Positions 36,880-50,280 of a stretch of DNA of 64,000 nt are shown here, in pieces (positions within the stretch are counted from its first letter, which is position 1; each line of letters begins with the position of its first letter). The translations under genes were made by a program, and so were the position numbers. Source of the stretch: Tetrahymena elliotti 4EA (Eukaryota; Ciliophora; Oligohymenophorea; Hymenostomatida; Tetrahymenidae); assembly GCA_000231825.2 (NCBI GenBank), contig JH720310.1, forward strand, positions 867,583 through 931,582, in the 5' to 3' direction. The notes beneath the pieces were generated by a model. That model worked only from the letters and a program-made list of their open reading frames with translations. It ran no database searches and was not told the DNA's origin.

Positions 36880-37250
36880 GATGAATTTATTCCTATTAAA
36901 TAAATTAATTTATTTGTTTTTTGACAATTTTTTGAAAAATTAGAAATCTGTTTTAAAGAAGTTAGTTTTTGATGAATTTATTTTAATCTAAAAAAGTGTA
37001 ATTGGGTGAATTTATTTCTATTAAATAAATAAATTATTTGTTTCTTTTTTAAAGAAGTTAGTTTTGAATAAAAAAGGTATAATGAATTTAATTCAATCTG
37101 AAAAAGTGTAATTAAGTGCCTATTAAATTAATAAATTTATTTGTATTTTTTAATTGTTAAAAAAATTAAATCTGTTTTAAAAAGTTAGTTTTGAATAAAA
37201 AAAGATAGAAGGAATTTAATTCAATATAAAAAAGTGTAATTGATGATTTT
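36880..37250. repeat. Tandem imperfect repeats of about 110-130 bp
   Basis: Three consecutive related units beginning near 36880, 37007 and 37116. Shared landmarks in order: AATTTATTTCTATTAAATAA, a run reading TTATTTGTTT, AATCTGTTTTAAAGAAGTTAG, TTTTGAATAAAAAAG, and AAAAAGTGTAATT. Non-coding, about 1.5 kb upstream of the decarboxylase gene. Confidence 0.65.
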
Positions 37251-38498
37251 TATTTATTGTCTTAAACAAAATTTAACAAAAGATATCTTTTTTATAAATT
37301 TGATAAATTTTATCAAAAGAAATATCTTTCCTCATAACTTGATAAATTTATTAAATACTGATAACTTTTAATTTTGAAAAGTAGTTGTTATAGATAGATA
37401 AGGCAGAGCGATTCATTTCAAATTATTCAATAGCAAAGCTGATTAGGTAAGATAAACTCTTTATTAAGGTTTACACGTTCTTTTATTAAATTAACTATTT
37501 AGATGTCAATCGAAATTTAATAAATCTTCTATTTAGCTAGCTGCATGCAAACATGTTTATTTGATAAGATTTTTTAAATAAAATCTACACTTAAAAGATG
37601 TTACATTTCTAAATTATTTAGTTCTATTTCAATATCTTTTCCTTAGTTAGTAGGATTGCTTTGTGCATTTGATATTTCAAATGTGTCCTATTTTTATATG
37701 TTTAAAAACATGTTTGCAATTTGAGAGATTTTATGTTTTGAACTTGGATTTTAGTTAGGGAGCTAAATGAATAACTAACAATCTTACTTACTGTCTGTCT
37801 AACTTTGTATTTGTTATGAAAGAAAGTAGTAAAAATTCAAACTTAGATTTGGAGTTAAGAAAAAGTTAAAAAGCAATGCACGCGGGTCTTATTAATTTAA
37901 AACAGTTAAAAAGCAAAGCGCATTTGAAGAGTTGACTTTAATTAAAATGATACGAAAAAGAGGAGATACGTAATGGTGGATTTGTATGATATTTAATTAA
38001 TGATTCGTCAATTATACTTTTTTGAAACATATGATTGGTGTAATTTGATTATATGTAATTTTAGTTAAATAAATTTGATCTCCTCTATTTAATTTGGTGT
38101 TAAAATTTATAATTTTACATGTGCAGCTATAAATAAGTTGAATTATTTTTAATTTCGCCTAACTTAGTTGATCAAATCATCACAAATTAAATTATTAAAT
38201 CTTTCTATCTATGTATCTTTTAATTTTTCATAATGCATTCATTCATTCATTCACCTTTATCACTTTTTTCTTAAACATTCGAGTTATTATCTTTACTTTA
38301 CAGATTTACTCTCATTCAATAATACCATCATTTTTGGTATTTTCATTAACTGTATTTACATTTTGGTGGATGTTGATCATGCATTTAGCTTATAACATGT
38401 TAAGGATAATACATTTATTTTGCTGCCAATTTGTTTAGTTATAGTTGTATTTTTAGTAAGAAACAAGATTTAGTTGTAATATATCTATCTGTAGTCTT

Positions 38499-38552
38499 TC
38501 ATTCATTCATTCATTCATTCATTCATTTGTTCATTCATTTATTTATTTATTA
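38499..38552. repeat. CATT microsatellite
   Basis: Run of CATT units with one TGTT interruption, grading into TTTA repeats. It lies about 150 bp upstream of the decarboxylase start codon. A shorter tract of the same unit is at 38236-38252. Confidence 0.8.
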
Positions 38553-38696
38553 GGAATCATGTGTGCTTCAATTGAAATTGAGATTTGAAATACGAAGATA
38601 CAAATAATAAATTTCTATTAAATTAAATTAAAAAACTTTAAAGTTTATCAATAGCAATAGCAAATAAAAGTAATTAAAAAAAGACATAGTTTAAAA

Positions 38697-40081
38697 ATGA
38701 TTTCAAAGATGTTCTACAGAGGCTTACAAGGCTTAGCCCAAAGATCATAGCTTATGAGTTTCCACTCTAAGTTCTTCTAATCTTCTAAGAGAGAAACTGA
38801 AGAATTGCCTTATCTTGAATTGACCAGAGATTTCTTAGATCCCAAGGATTTCTACTAATGTTTACAAAAGAACGGAGTTCACTTCTTCACTGGTGTTCCC
38901 GACTCTCTCCTCAAGGATTTCTGTGCTTACGTTTCAGGTAACACATCTAACACCTATTACTCTTCTTTTAAAACACGTTTTTATGCCATTTTACTAAGAT
39001 TCTTTCATTGTTTTTTAGAATTTCAAAATCTCATTTTCTTTTTTATCCCTTTTTAATAGATAATGCTGACTCTAAGAACCACATTATTACTGCTAATGAA
39101 GGTAGTGCTATTGCCCTCGCTACTGGTTATCACTTGGCCACTGGTAAGGTTCCCATGGTCTACTTGTAAAACTCTGGTTTGGGTAATATTGTTAACCCTA
39201 TTATGTCTTTGGCCCACAGATAAGTTTATGGTATTCCCATGATCTTGTTAATTGGTTGGAGAGGTGAACCCGGTAAAAAGGACGAACCCCAACATTTGGT
39301 CTAAGGTAAAACCATGAACGGTTTAATTACTGAAATGGGTATCCAATTTGAAGTTCTTCCTGACTTCATTGAAGGTGCTACTGAAGCTGTTGAATCTGCT
39401 GTCTAATCAGCCAAAAAGAGAAAATCTCCCTTTGCTTTAATTGTTAAGAGATAATGTTTCACTAACTACAAGTTGAAAAACGCTGCCACTAATGCTTATC
39501 CTCTCAACAGAGAACAAGCTATGAAGGCTATGATCCCCTTACTTGGCTCTCATGACGTTATTGTTGGTTCTACTGGTTTCCTCTCTAGAGAATTATACGA
39601 AATCAGAGACTTAAATGGTTAAGGTCATGAAAGAGATTTCTTGACTGTAGGTTCTATGGGTCATGCTGCCTCTATTGCTTTAGGTATTGCAAATCACAAG
39701 ACCTCCAGAAACGTTTGGTGTTTCGATGGTGATGGTGGTTTGATCATGCACTTAGGTTCTATTACCACTGTTGGCCAAATCAAGCCCAGCAACTTCAGAC
39801 ACGTCCTTTTCAATAATGAAGCTCATGATTCCGTCGGTGCTCAACCCACAGCTTCTAAGTATATTGACTTCTGCAAGTTGGCTCTTGGATCAGGTTACAA
39901 GGTTGCCTACCAAGCCACTTCTGAAGAAGAAATCATTGAAAAGACTAAGCTCATTCAAAGTGTTGATGGTCCTGCTTTCTTAGAAATTAAGATCAAGCCT
40001 GGTGCCAGAAAGAATCTTGGTAGACCCAAAACCTCAACCTACGAAAATAAAGAATAATTTATGGATTTCCTCTCTATTTGA
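38697..40081 (+). CDS. Phosphonopyruvate decarboxylase
   Basis: Two exons, 38697-38937 and 39060-40081 (intron 122 nt), giving 420 residues. Thiamine-diphosphate enzyme that decarboxylates phosphonopyruvate to phosphonoacetaldehyde, the pulling step toward 2-aminoethylphosphonate, which ciliates put in membrane lipids. Visible: FFTGVPDSLLKDFC (residues 63-76), catalytic Glu in ITANEGSA (about 94), and the ThDP/Mg site GDGG at 304-307 followed 26 residues later by NN at 332-333, with the family's FNNEAHDSVGAQPT. Residues 1-35 are basic and lack acids (MISKMFYRGLQGLAQRSQLM), so a mitochondrial presequence is likely. Codon use is biased to GGT, AAG, CCC and GCC, unlike the neighbours, which suggests high expression. 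In standard code it would end at 40057; the true stop is TGA 40079-40081. Sulfopyruvate decarboxylase is a less likely alternative. Confidence 0.9.
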
Positions 40082-41573
40082 AATAAGCAAACAAAAGTTA
40101 ATAAAAAAAGCAATCTAATAGACTGATAGGCAGATAAATAGATAGCAAAAAACAAATAAAAAATACATCAAAACAATCAAAAAACAAACAAACTATAAAA
40201 ACTGTAAAAATATAAAAGTAAACAAATAATTATAAATATTCTCAAAGCAAATTTAACATGTATATTATTGATAAATAACTTATTTATATTTGTTTATAAA
40301 GCATTTTTCATTTTAATTATTCTTTCTAACGTAGTTAATTTATTAAAGAAAACAACGAGTTGAGTTAATTACTAAATTAATTTTTACTTATTGATTTTTT
40401 TTTAATAAATCTAATTTTTCTTCGACGAGTTTTTCAAATCTTTTTTATTTACCAAATAAATAAATAAATAAAATCACAAATTTTCAAATCCAAACAAAAA
40501 ATCAAATTGTATTTTTGGCAAAAGTAGAATCAAACAAAATCTTAATTAAATTAAATAAATTAAAAAATATCAAAAATTTTAAACAAACAAATATTTATTT
40601 TCGCTCATTATTCACACTTACTAACAAAAAAACAAATGAAGAAAGAAAGAAATATTATCTTTAATCAAAAAATTATTTAATTTTTCATTTCTGATTTTCT
40701 TCCAATCCCATTTAATTCTGAATAACAAATTTTTCAAAAATCTTAATCTGAAACAAGAAAATATAAGAAGAATTCAAACAAAAAATTCCTTTATGGTTTC
40801 TTATTATTCGTGGATTGGAGTAAGATTTCATATCATAATTTGCATCTAAAATATACCAATAAATTTATTGGATTCTTAATCCAAAACAATAAAATATTTA
40901 TTTGATTAAAATAAATAAAATTTTATCAATTTTTAAAGTTTTTTGAGGATTAATTAATTTTATTTAATTCTGAAAAAGAATTATTTCAAAAATATCTGAA
41001 ACATGAAAAGATAAGATACAATTCCATTAAAAAATACGCTTATATTTTCTTATTATCTTATTAGTATTTCATTCTGAATAACTGGTTTTCATATAATTTT
41101 TGATAAGATTTATGTTAAAAATCGAAGATTTCATATAAAAATTAAAATTATGTTTTTCCTATTATCTTTATTTTTATTTTAAAATAAATCCTAAAACTTT
41201 TAGATTCTTAAATCTTGAAAAGGATTCATGAAATAAAATATTAATTTATTTTTACATGAACACATTTTAGCAAATATTTTAAAGGTTTGGACTCTTAGAA
41301 CAACTCAAAATGTAATTTTTTTTTTTTTTTGAAATTCGAAAAATTGAAAACAAATTACAAATAAAGGAGAATTACATTAATATAAAATATACACCTTGTC
41401 TAGTTTATGAGTCTATTGAAACAAAAAGATTTACACAAGGCATCCATTCTAAAATACCATTATTAAATGAATGTGATTTTTCAATTAGTTTTTTTTATAA
41501 AGATAGACAATATTTATCTTTAGCTTCTAAAAAGAATTAATAACGAAATAGCTATTTAAAGTAGAGAATATTT
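40082..41573. other. Convergent intergenic region, no gene seen
   Basis: Between the stops of the decarboxylase (+) and the large LRR protein (-). Very A+T-rich, with homopolymer runs (T15 at about 41319) and runs of AAAC/AAAT. Expected to hold two 3' untranslated regions and polyadenylation signals, none of which I can pinpoint. Confidence 0.5.
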
Positions 41574-44500
41574 TCAAGAGATATCAATTTTATCATATTT
41601 TTAGTTCCATTTTTATATGTTATTCTTATGTTTAAAAATAGAATAAATATATTGAATAATATAAAATAATTTATTTACTATTCTTAAAAGCATGTGACTT
41701 CTAAAGTTTTCTCTTTCTTCATCACCTAAGAACAACAGCTTTTACGTTTAACCTTTCCTTTTTAAAATAAAAAAAAAGTTAAATTTAATTATTAATTGCA
41801 ATAAAAAATAATAGTTTATTACTGCTATTTGATAATGACTTGTGTTACTATTGTCTGATCATAGATGACTTATTTTATATTATTGTTTATTTTTATAGGA
41901 TCATTTAAAGGTTTAAAATAGCTTTCAATTTTTAGTAACTGTTGCTAGTTGTAAATTGAATTCTACGTTTATGAGCTAGATTTCTTACTCCTTCCTGCAA
42001 GAGGTACTGCAATATCATTTTATTGCAACTCAAGCTCTGATCTTTATTTATTTTTAAGATATATCCAATGCTGTAAGTTTTCTTATAAGAAAACAATTTG
42101 TTGACTATCCATTAAAAGAAGTGTTTTATTTTAAATGTTTTTTTCACTTTCCCTGTCTTGGGGTAACTCAGGATTTAAACATATCCACTGTAAATAATTT
42201 TTTATTTAATTCTGTTGTTGATTTTTACTACCTTTTTCTTTCTAGCTAAGGACATTTAATCTATAAGCAAGAGCTTCTGCAATAAAAGTGTCTTTACGAG
42301 TCTTACTTTTTACTGTCTTTAAGAAGACATTACCTTGCTACTCATTCAAGAATAAAATATTCAAGAATTCATTTCCCATTTTTAAAATAACTCTCTAATT
42401 TGTCTCAGCAATAAGACACTCATCAATATCAGCTTCTCTAATAAATTTAACTCTGTTTATATTTTTAAACATGCTGATATCTGCACTTTCTAAAGTTTAC
42501 AAAAAGGTTTTTCTATCATATTTATATAATCTAATATCTTATTTTAACCTAACTAAAAATCCATTCTGATATTTCCCTATAGCTCCATCTCTATAATGAA
42601 TATGGAATGCGCACAAAAGCTTATTTGATCTTCCCTCTTATTTGTTCTCTGCTTCTATTATTTTTTCCTACAATTATCAAATTTAATTGTTAATCAATTT
42701 ATTTTTCAACTAAAAATCAAAGTATTCCCAAAAAATGCTTCAAAATCCATCTTAAAGTTCAATTTAAATATTATTATATAATTTCATTAAAAAATCTATT
42801 AAAAGTTGACTTTTAAATAATTTTCCAAAATTTCTACCTACCTTTTGAAGCAAGCAAGTATTCAAAATGAAAAGAAACAAAAAATAAAAAGTAAAATAAA
42901 CTAAAATTTCAAACAATTTTCAAAACTTTTACTTTTATTGGAAGTGAATGTATGTATATTCATTCATTCACTCATAAAATAAAATTTTGGAAAATTAGAA
43001 AAATTAATATTAAATAATTTAAATGTTAAAAGTAGACTTAGAAATCATTTTCAAAATTTCAATTTTCTTTAAAAGAGAGAGAGTATTGATTGATGAGAAA
43101 AAGACACAAAAAATTATCAAAATAAAAAATAAACTGAAAGTTAAAAGTGGAATTAAATTTATACTTTTCTTGTTGAAAAAATTTGAGTGAATGAGTGAGT
43201 GTGAGTGAATAAAATAAAAAAAATAAGTAAAAATTAAAATAAATTCTTAATTTTAAATGTCCACTTTGAAATGATTTTCAAAATGAAAAATAAAATTTTT
43301 GGAAATAGAATAAATAAAAGGTGATAAAATTACCAAGATAAATTCAAAACTCTTGTATGTGCAGATATCTAAGATATTTTGAAGATAAGATTTTCTGATG
43401 ATTTTCTTTTCAAAGACTTCGGCATAGGTAAAAATTCTCATGACATCTTGCCTTTTTGAGTTGATACCACAAATATATGTACCTAAAGTATATTCACAAA
43501 TTATTTAATAAAAATGAAGGCTTTTAATCTATGTTAACCTATTAAATTAGAAAGTGAAATCATGACCAACTCTCTAGTTGAGATTTCTAAGGGAGTCTCC
43601 TACTTTTTTGCAAATTATGTAGACGACTTCATGAAGAAACAAGCTATGCTGATAAATGTTTTAAATTATTGGAATGGCAGAATTTTCAAAAGAAGAGTTT
43701 CGGTACAGATTAAGTTACATTTAAGCAAAAATTACTCAAGATATTCTTTTGGTAATTTTTCTATTTTCTTACTACTATTATCTTTTTTACTATCAGGATC
43801 TCCTTCATCTGTAATTAGACTGTTCCAATTAAATTTGCAAATATTCTGCAACATGGTACTTAAAGTGCAGCATAACTCCTTCATAATAATCTTATCATCT
43901 TCTGTAATAGGACTTTTTTCATCTTCTAATAATTTTTTCTCTATAATTTTAGTTATTCTTTAACAAACTTTAGCTACAATTTCATAGTTATAAATATATT
44001 CTATCTTTCTACATTCTTGACTTTGGTCTAAAATAAAATTTATTATCCAAAGATATTTTGCTGCTATATTCCCTTCATTCCAACCAGCCCAATCACACAA
44101 GCATGTCAAATTTTTAATATCTAATTAATTAAAGAAATTAAAAAAATATTTTCTTTCTATTCAAAGAATAAACAAAAAAGTTAATTACTTGTTTTTGCTT
44201 CTAGAGTGATTGCAATTTATTTTTTTGTTTGCTTGTCTGAATGAATGCATAATGCATATATACATCTTAGCATACTGCTTACCATTAATACTCTGAGCTT
44301 TTTTGGTACTTAAGAAGTTTCTCTAATATTTTTTAGTTTATTTTTCTTTGACTTTTTCTTATCTTTCTCTCTATCAAAATTTTCTAATAATTCTTCTGCT
44401 GCATGGTCTTAATGTTAATATGTTTATTTTAAGTTTTTGTTATTCTTCATATTAAATTGCGAAGCAGAAACTATAGGCTACATAATGGCTTAGTCTAAAT

Positions 44501-47500
44501 GATCTTACATTTTATATTCATCTATCTCATTATGAAGTAAGATGTATCCTTTAGTCAGGCATTCTTTATATTGTTAGTCATAAATGAATTTTATTTCTTC
44601 CTCAGAAATAACTCCTCTTTTATTACTAAATTCAGCATCAATATTCAATATACTTTCAGCCTTTTTATTAAATATTTTGTCTCTCAACTTATAAATTATT
44701 GATAACATTTGCTCTTTAAATTCGTATTCAAGTTATAGCTCAGAAAATTACATCTTCAAATCAGATTCCAACACCACTTTAAAAATTATTACAAAATTAT
44801 CAATCAATCAATAAGTTTAAAAGGTAAATAAACAAATAAAGGAGATTTACTTGATTTTTGAGATTAATTACTTCCAATAAGAAAGTTGATGATAACCTGA
44901 ATGAGATTACAATTCATTGCCTATTATATTTCTTTTGAATACTCAACATCATCTAGATATAAAGAAGACTAATCCATTTGTACCTCTATTTCTATTTTAA
45001 TATTTAATACCTTTATTACAAATAAAAATTTCAAAATAAATTACCTTTTAACTAATCCCATAGTTTCAATTCGTTACTCTTTCTCTCTTAAAACTTTTTT
45101 TATTTTTTTTCTTTAATTTATTCATACTTATATAAATAGTCAAATTCTTTTAGATTTTCAGCCTCCTCTTCTCCCTATTTAAATTATTTTTAAATATAAT
45201 ATTTTAGATTATTCACTTTTTTATACTCAGAATATTTTAATTGTTTTTTAATGAAATAATAGTAACTTAAAACTGACTCCAATATTTTTTATTTAATTGA
45301 AATTCTTAGATTTTATAAATACTGCATTTTTTCCCTTCAAATAATCCAAAAATATCTTCGCAAATTTTCAACATATTTTAAGAAGAATATTTATTATTTG
45401 AGAATAAAATTTGAATAGATTGATTTTTTAGGTACATACTACAGTGTATGTAAATGAAATTTTAAATTGATTTACCTTTTTTTCTAGATTATCTGCAATT
45501 CTGCATAGAATCCTAAAAGATATGAAACTGTAAGGATAGAGAGAATCTTTACCTTATAAGATAGGGAGAAGATAGTATAAAAACTTTCCTGCCCAAGTTC
45601 TTTCAATTTCAATAGGGATATTACTATCAGGTAAATATTCTTCTTCTAAAAGAACAACTTTTTTCAAAGTAGTTCCTATTTATTGAGATTTAGCAAGTTT
45701 TCTTAATTCAAATTTAGCACTAAGAGAAACCAAGAAATTGACACAGGCAACAGCAAGCTCAATTTTTTCTTGTTCTTCATCAGGGTCTTCTCTAAGATCT
45801 CTTTCCATATCAATGAGGAGTCTATAGTTTAAAATAATTCAAAAGAGAAAACGAAATTATTTGTGTTTGAAATACAAACAAAATAATTAATTACACTTTT
45901 TAGACATCAAGAACTGAGTTCTCCGCATAGATGATTTCAAATTCTTTTGATTTTTTCTCATCACTCAAAATGCAAAATTTACTTGCAATCATGAATATAT
46001 TTGACAAAACTTTTTCTGTTCTTCCTGCTCCCAAACTTTTATAACCATTAGCTATATTAAATAAAACACTAATTTATTATGATTTCCATTGCTCAATAGG
46101 CATAGTCATAAGGCATTCTACAATTACCAGCCTAACATCATCACTTGGTATTGCCAAGCATTTAAACAAATTATTTTCTCTTCCCTGCTATTCAAGAAAA
46201 GAAGAAACGGATTCATATTCCAACTCGAAATCTTGCTTCTTTTTTTCTCCTTAATTCTAATTTTGCCATTTAGTTTACTTTTCACTAAACCATTTAAACA
46301 AAAGAACTATTTCTCTAATTAAATTTTATATTCTTTCATCATTTTAATGCATCAAATTTACCGTATTAAAACCTTTTTAAATGTAAAAAACATTGTTAAA
46401 TTCTTATAAAAATTAGTTTATTTAGAGATAAAAACAATAATCTTACCTAAATATTTACAAAGTTAATCATATTTCGAGTCACCTAAATAAGGTAAAAGCT
46501 ATCCAAGTTTTTGAGTTTTTGACTTTATTGTATTTAAATTTTCTTTATTTTAAACAATTGTTTTATTATCAAGTAAATTTCTTGTGAATTCACAAATAGC
46601 AGCAAGTAAAATAGGGTCTACAAATTCCAAAGAAACAATAAGTAACAGATCATGCAAAATTCCACTAGAATCTTATAGTTCCTTATTTTTAAACTCATGG
46701 AAATGATAAATAGCTCCATAAGTTCTAATAAGCTCTGAAAATTTCTAATATCTACTGGCTAACTCTTCTTTAGAGATCTTTACATTTTAATTTATAAAAA
46801 ATATTTTTAGAAGTTAATCTAATTAAATTTATTTTAAGAAAGTAAGTAATTCATTTAAAATTTGTTTAAGAGAATTTAAACTTAAATTAAATTATTTTTA
46901 AGAGATGAGCTTTAAATAAATTATGTTGTTATTTGAGTGAATTAAGAGTTAAAATAATTAATTGTTTTTGAAATAACATACGGATTTTTATCCATCATTA
47001 AGTGTGTTGTTTCCTTGTTTTAGAATCCTGAGATAGTTGGCTATTTCATCTTCTATGATTTACATGAAGTTGATGTTTTTTGATCTTGTGTTTAAAAATT
47101 ACTCTGCTACTTTTTTACCAACTTCTTCATCACATTAGCAAGCATTATAAAAGATATGAAGACAGTTAATATATTAGTTTGAATATTTAGAATTGACAAT
47201 GATGCTGAATAAATAGATTAGTCTATCAAAGAAATTTATTTGATTTTCTTCATTTTCATCTTCCTCTTTCTAATCATTGGCTTCATCTTCTAAATTGTTT
47301 TTCTTATCTTATTCTTCTTCCTCATCATGGCTGACTATAAAGTTCTCCCCCTCATTTTTACCAAAGTCTTCATCTAAAAACTCATTCTTAGTTACTTTAC
47401 AAAAAAGTCTAACTTTTTCTGGTTCTTTACAAATCAGTGCTAGAAAACTAAATGATAAAATAAGAAATTTCATTAAAACGAACAAATATTATGATAAATT

Positions 47501-49094
47501 TACTCTAAAATGCATTCATCAATTTGGTAAATATTGTTTTATATAACAAATGTATTCTGAGAATATCTGATGACCATCTATAAAAAATAAACAAATAACA
47601 TGAATAAATGAATATTCATTAAAAAAACAATTTTTCTAAATTTGTTTACTTGATCAATCCAGCAATTGACTCTTGAAAGGTGAACTTATGAGTGAATGAA
47701 AGGGTCTTCAAAGACTTTAATGGTTTCAATTAACCCTCTGATAACATGCAGAGGCACTTTCTGTAAATCCCTTTTATACATGTATTTGAAACAAACATCT
47801 CTCAGAATCTTTTTAAGTTCGCTTTAAGATCTATCTGATGTCTTGGCTACTTCATTAATCACTTCAAAACATTTTTATCCAAAGTCATTAGTAGTGATTT
47901 TAGTCATTTTAGATAGAGGGTATAACAAATTTTTAGCATGAGATTGCTAAGTATTCAGAAACAACAAGCAATTTTGCAGGAAAACATCAATTTATTTTCT
48001 CTTATATAAATAATATAATTGAATTATATTCAGAATAATTTAAAATCCTTACTATATTCATTTATTCCACAGGTATTTTAGAAAAGAACGTCTTTGTCCA
48101 ATTCAATGGATTCGATATTAGTTCATCAACATCTTCACTTAGCTTTTGCAGATAAGTAAAACACTAAACAGGATTGTTATTGCAATTTTCAATTTGATCA
48201 ACCATATCTTGCACTTAGATGATATTCTATTCAAATCATATTAAAACAAATAAATAAATAAAAACAACTTTCCTTGCTTGTTTGCTGATATTAAATGAAT
48301 TAGTAAATATATTTATTTACATCATCTTCATTTGGCTGAATCTTTGGATTCTCAAAATAATCTTCTTGTAGGCTTTTTAGATTCTTCTTTAAAAGATTGT
48401 ATTAAGATGTTTTGAAGTCTATTAGATTGATTTTGAGAGGTTTAAAGTTTTAGGACATCATGTAATATGCTAAACGATTATGCCACTCACATTATTTGTA
48501 TTTAAAATTAAATTCATTATGTAAACCATTTACTTCTTCTAAATCTAATAGATCAGATAAGCCCATTAAAAAATTATTTAAAGCTTCAGCATTACTAAAC
48601 TTTATTTTATTATTTTAAAAAAAGAATTTCCTCAGGCTAGTGAAACCCTCTATGTGTTATTTTGAGAGAGAGGTGATTTGATTGTATGAGACATCCAAAA
48701 CAATTAAGTTCTTGAAGTAATTAGGAGAACAATATATCTACTTAATTTAATTATTTCTCAAATATAACTTCCTCAATTTCATGATTTTGAGCTCATAACT
48801 CTCTATATAATTATAGTTCGCTTTAATATACTCTAATTGACTAAAATCCGAAAGCTCATTGATGTTTTTTAATTTATTTTATGCCAAATTTATATGAGAA
48901 ATCTTCGCTAAATCAGGAAATTTGCTAATTCCATCTATTGTTTCTAATTGATACTTTTGAGCAGAAAAATCTAACTTCTTAATATACATATCCGATCTTT
49001 AATCATTGATCTTACCAATCTCTTAGATTGTTAATTTAGTTATAATAGGCTCATTTTCTAAGCCTGAATCCTAGCTAATTTATTATTTCATCAT
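41574..49094 (-). CDS. Large LRR plus helical-repeat protein, unknown function
   Basis: Many exons read in one continuous frame path, ATG at 49094 (MMKQQISQDSG), TGA at 41574-41576. The first exon (to about 48320) holds 5-6 SDS22-like LRRs (ISHINLAQNKLKNINELSD; KLRKLYLRNNQIKQIYCSP; LIVLDVSYNQITSLSK). Later exons are helical and ARM/HEAT-like: 47650-47990 (LRDVCFKYMYKRDLQKVPL), 46970-47450 with a strongly acidic loop (SHDEEEEQDKKNN), 46440-46790 (YHFHEFKNKELQD), 45900-46330 (RLVIVECLMTMPIEQW), 44570-45000, 43330-43990 and 41740-42670. The last coding exon runs through 42230 without an intron (GSKNQQQNQIKNYLQWICLN), then one intron at about 41765-41822. I do not recognise a family. Total length is probably about 2,000 residues. 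The arrangement suggests a cytoplasmic scaffold. Internal exon edges are approximate. Confidence 0.7.
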
Positions 49095-50280
49095 TTCTAG
49101 TCAAAAGAAAGCTTTACAAAATAAATAAATAACTAATAATCAATCAATCTATTTATATCAAATAAATAGCACAAATACTATTTTGTTAAGACTTTTAATC
49201 AAAATAAAAATAGATACTTCTAAAAACGTAAATAATTACTAGAAATCCTCAAAATTAATTCATTATTTTAAAATTTGTTTTTCAAAAACAATATCATCAT
49301 CCTAGAATTACTTTTCTTAATAGATATCAAAATATTTCTCATCTTAAAATTTGTCCAATAAAAAGTATTTATTGAACAATCAATCAATCTATCTAACATA
49401 AATCATTCTTTACATTTATGATTAAACAAAAATTAAAAAATCTATTATTTGTTTTATTTGATGCTCAGCAATTATTCATTTTGAAGATTATTAACTGAAA
49501 TAAAAAACTCTATTCTCCAAATTAATTAATTAATTTTTAAAAATATTATTGAGTTTGGTTTGGTATTTATTATCTTTTATTTTTGCTTTTGCTTTTGCTT
49601 TTGCTTTTCTAATATAAATTAAATACCATTCAAGAATTTTTAATTCTCATAATTAATGAACATGTGTGTGCAATCAAGAAATTATTTTTTGGAAGAAAAA
49701 ATTAATTAATAAATAAATCCTTTATATTCATTAAAGAACGAATGAATTAATCAGAAATTTAAATAAATTTATTGTTTCAAAATATACTGTCAATTTAATG
49801 TTGCAAAGATTGATTTATTTTACAATTTAGTTGAAATTTTTTCTATTCATGATTTATTTTTTATGGAGTTATTTAAAAATCTTTTTGAATTCTAGATTTA
49901 TTTCACTTTTTGTTAAAAAAGCTGATTTATTTAGATATTTGTTGATTTTGATAAATCTAATTAGAAAAAACCTAATATCAATTATTTTTAAAAAGTTCTG
50001 ATTAAATTTTCTGTGGATGAGTAAATTTGAATGAATAGATAATTAAAGAATAATAACCTGCAATCTTTGAAAATTTAATGAAAAAAAATATATATTTAAA
50101 AAAGAGAAACTAATTGAAAACAATATTTAGAAAAATAAATGATTAAATAACAAAAATATTTTAGTAATCTTAAAAATGTAAGATAAAATTGTTCATAAAT
50201 ATATTAAAATAGTTTTTTTTTTTATAAAAAGTTTAATAGCTCCACATTAACGTTTCTCTAAAATATCTACATTGATTTCA
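49095..50280. other. Divergent intergenic region
   Basis: Separates the large LRR gene (-) and the exon-per-repeat LRR gene (+), so both promoters should be here. No gene is seen. A TTTTGC hexamer repeat of about five units lies at 49580-49609, and tandem AATCAATC runs occur near 49140 and 49380. Confidence 0.5.
49580..49609. repeat. TTTTGC hexamer microsatellite
   Basis: About five uninterrupted TTTTGC units on the plus strand, in the divergent promoter region between two LRR genes. Confidence 0.8.

Larger units (their letters stand above)
34847..38696. other. Long intergenic region rich in repeats
   Basis: Between the LRR gene (-) and the decarboxylase gene (+). Apart from one small candidate frame (35873-36058) no gene is seen. 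It holds a roughly 120-bp tandem repeat block (36880-37250), GGAAGGAAGGAAGG at about 36765, a duplicated short motif GTTAAAAAGCAA at about 37868 and 37906, and ATTC/CATT microsatellites at 38236-38252 and 38499-38552. The decarboxylase promoter must lie at its right end. Confidence 0.5.

Noticed and set aside
38211..38438. 75-codon hydrophobic plus-strand frame
   Set aside because: No reassigned Gln codons, overlaps an ATTC microsatellite, composition typical of T-rich chance frames.
39771..39983. 70-codon frame inside the decarboxylase gene
   Set aside because: Out-of-frame shadow of the ThDP-binding region.
43562..43963. 133-codon plus-strand frame
   Set aside because: Antisense to a coding exon of the large LRR/helical protein. 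The minus strand has the protein-like reading and many reassigned Gln codons.
46089..47546. Plus-strand frames of 77 and 89 codons
   Set aside because: Antisense to exons of the same large minus-strand gene.
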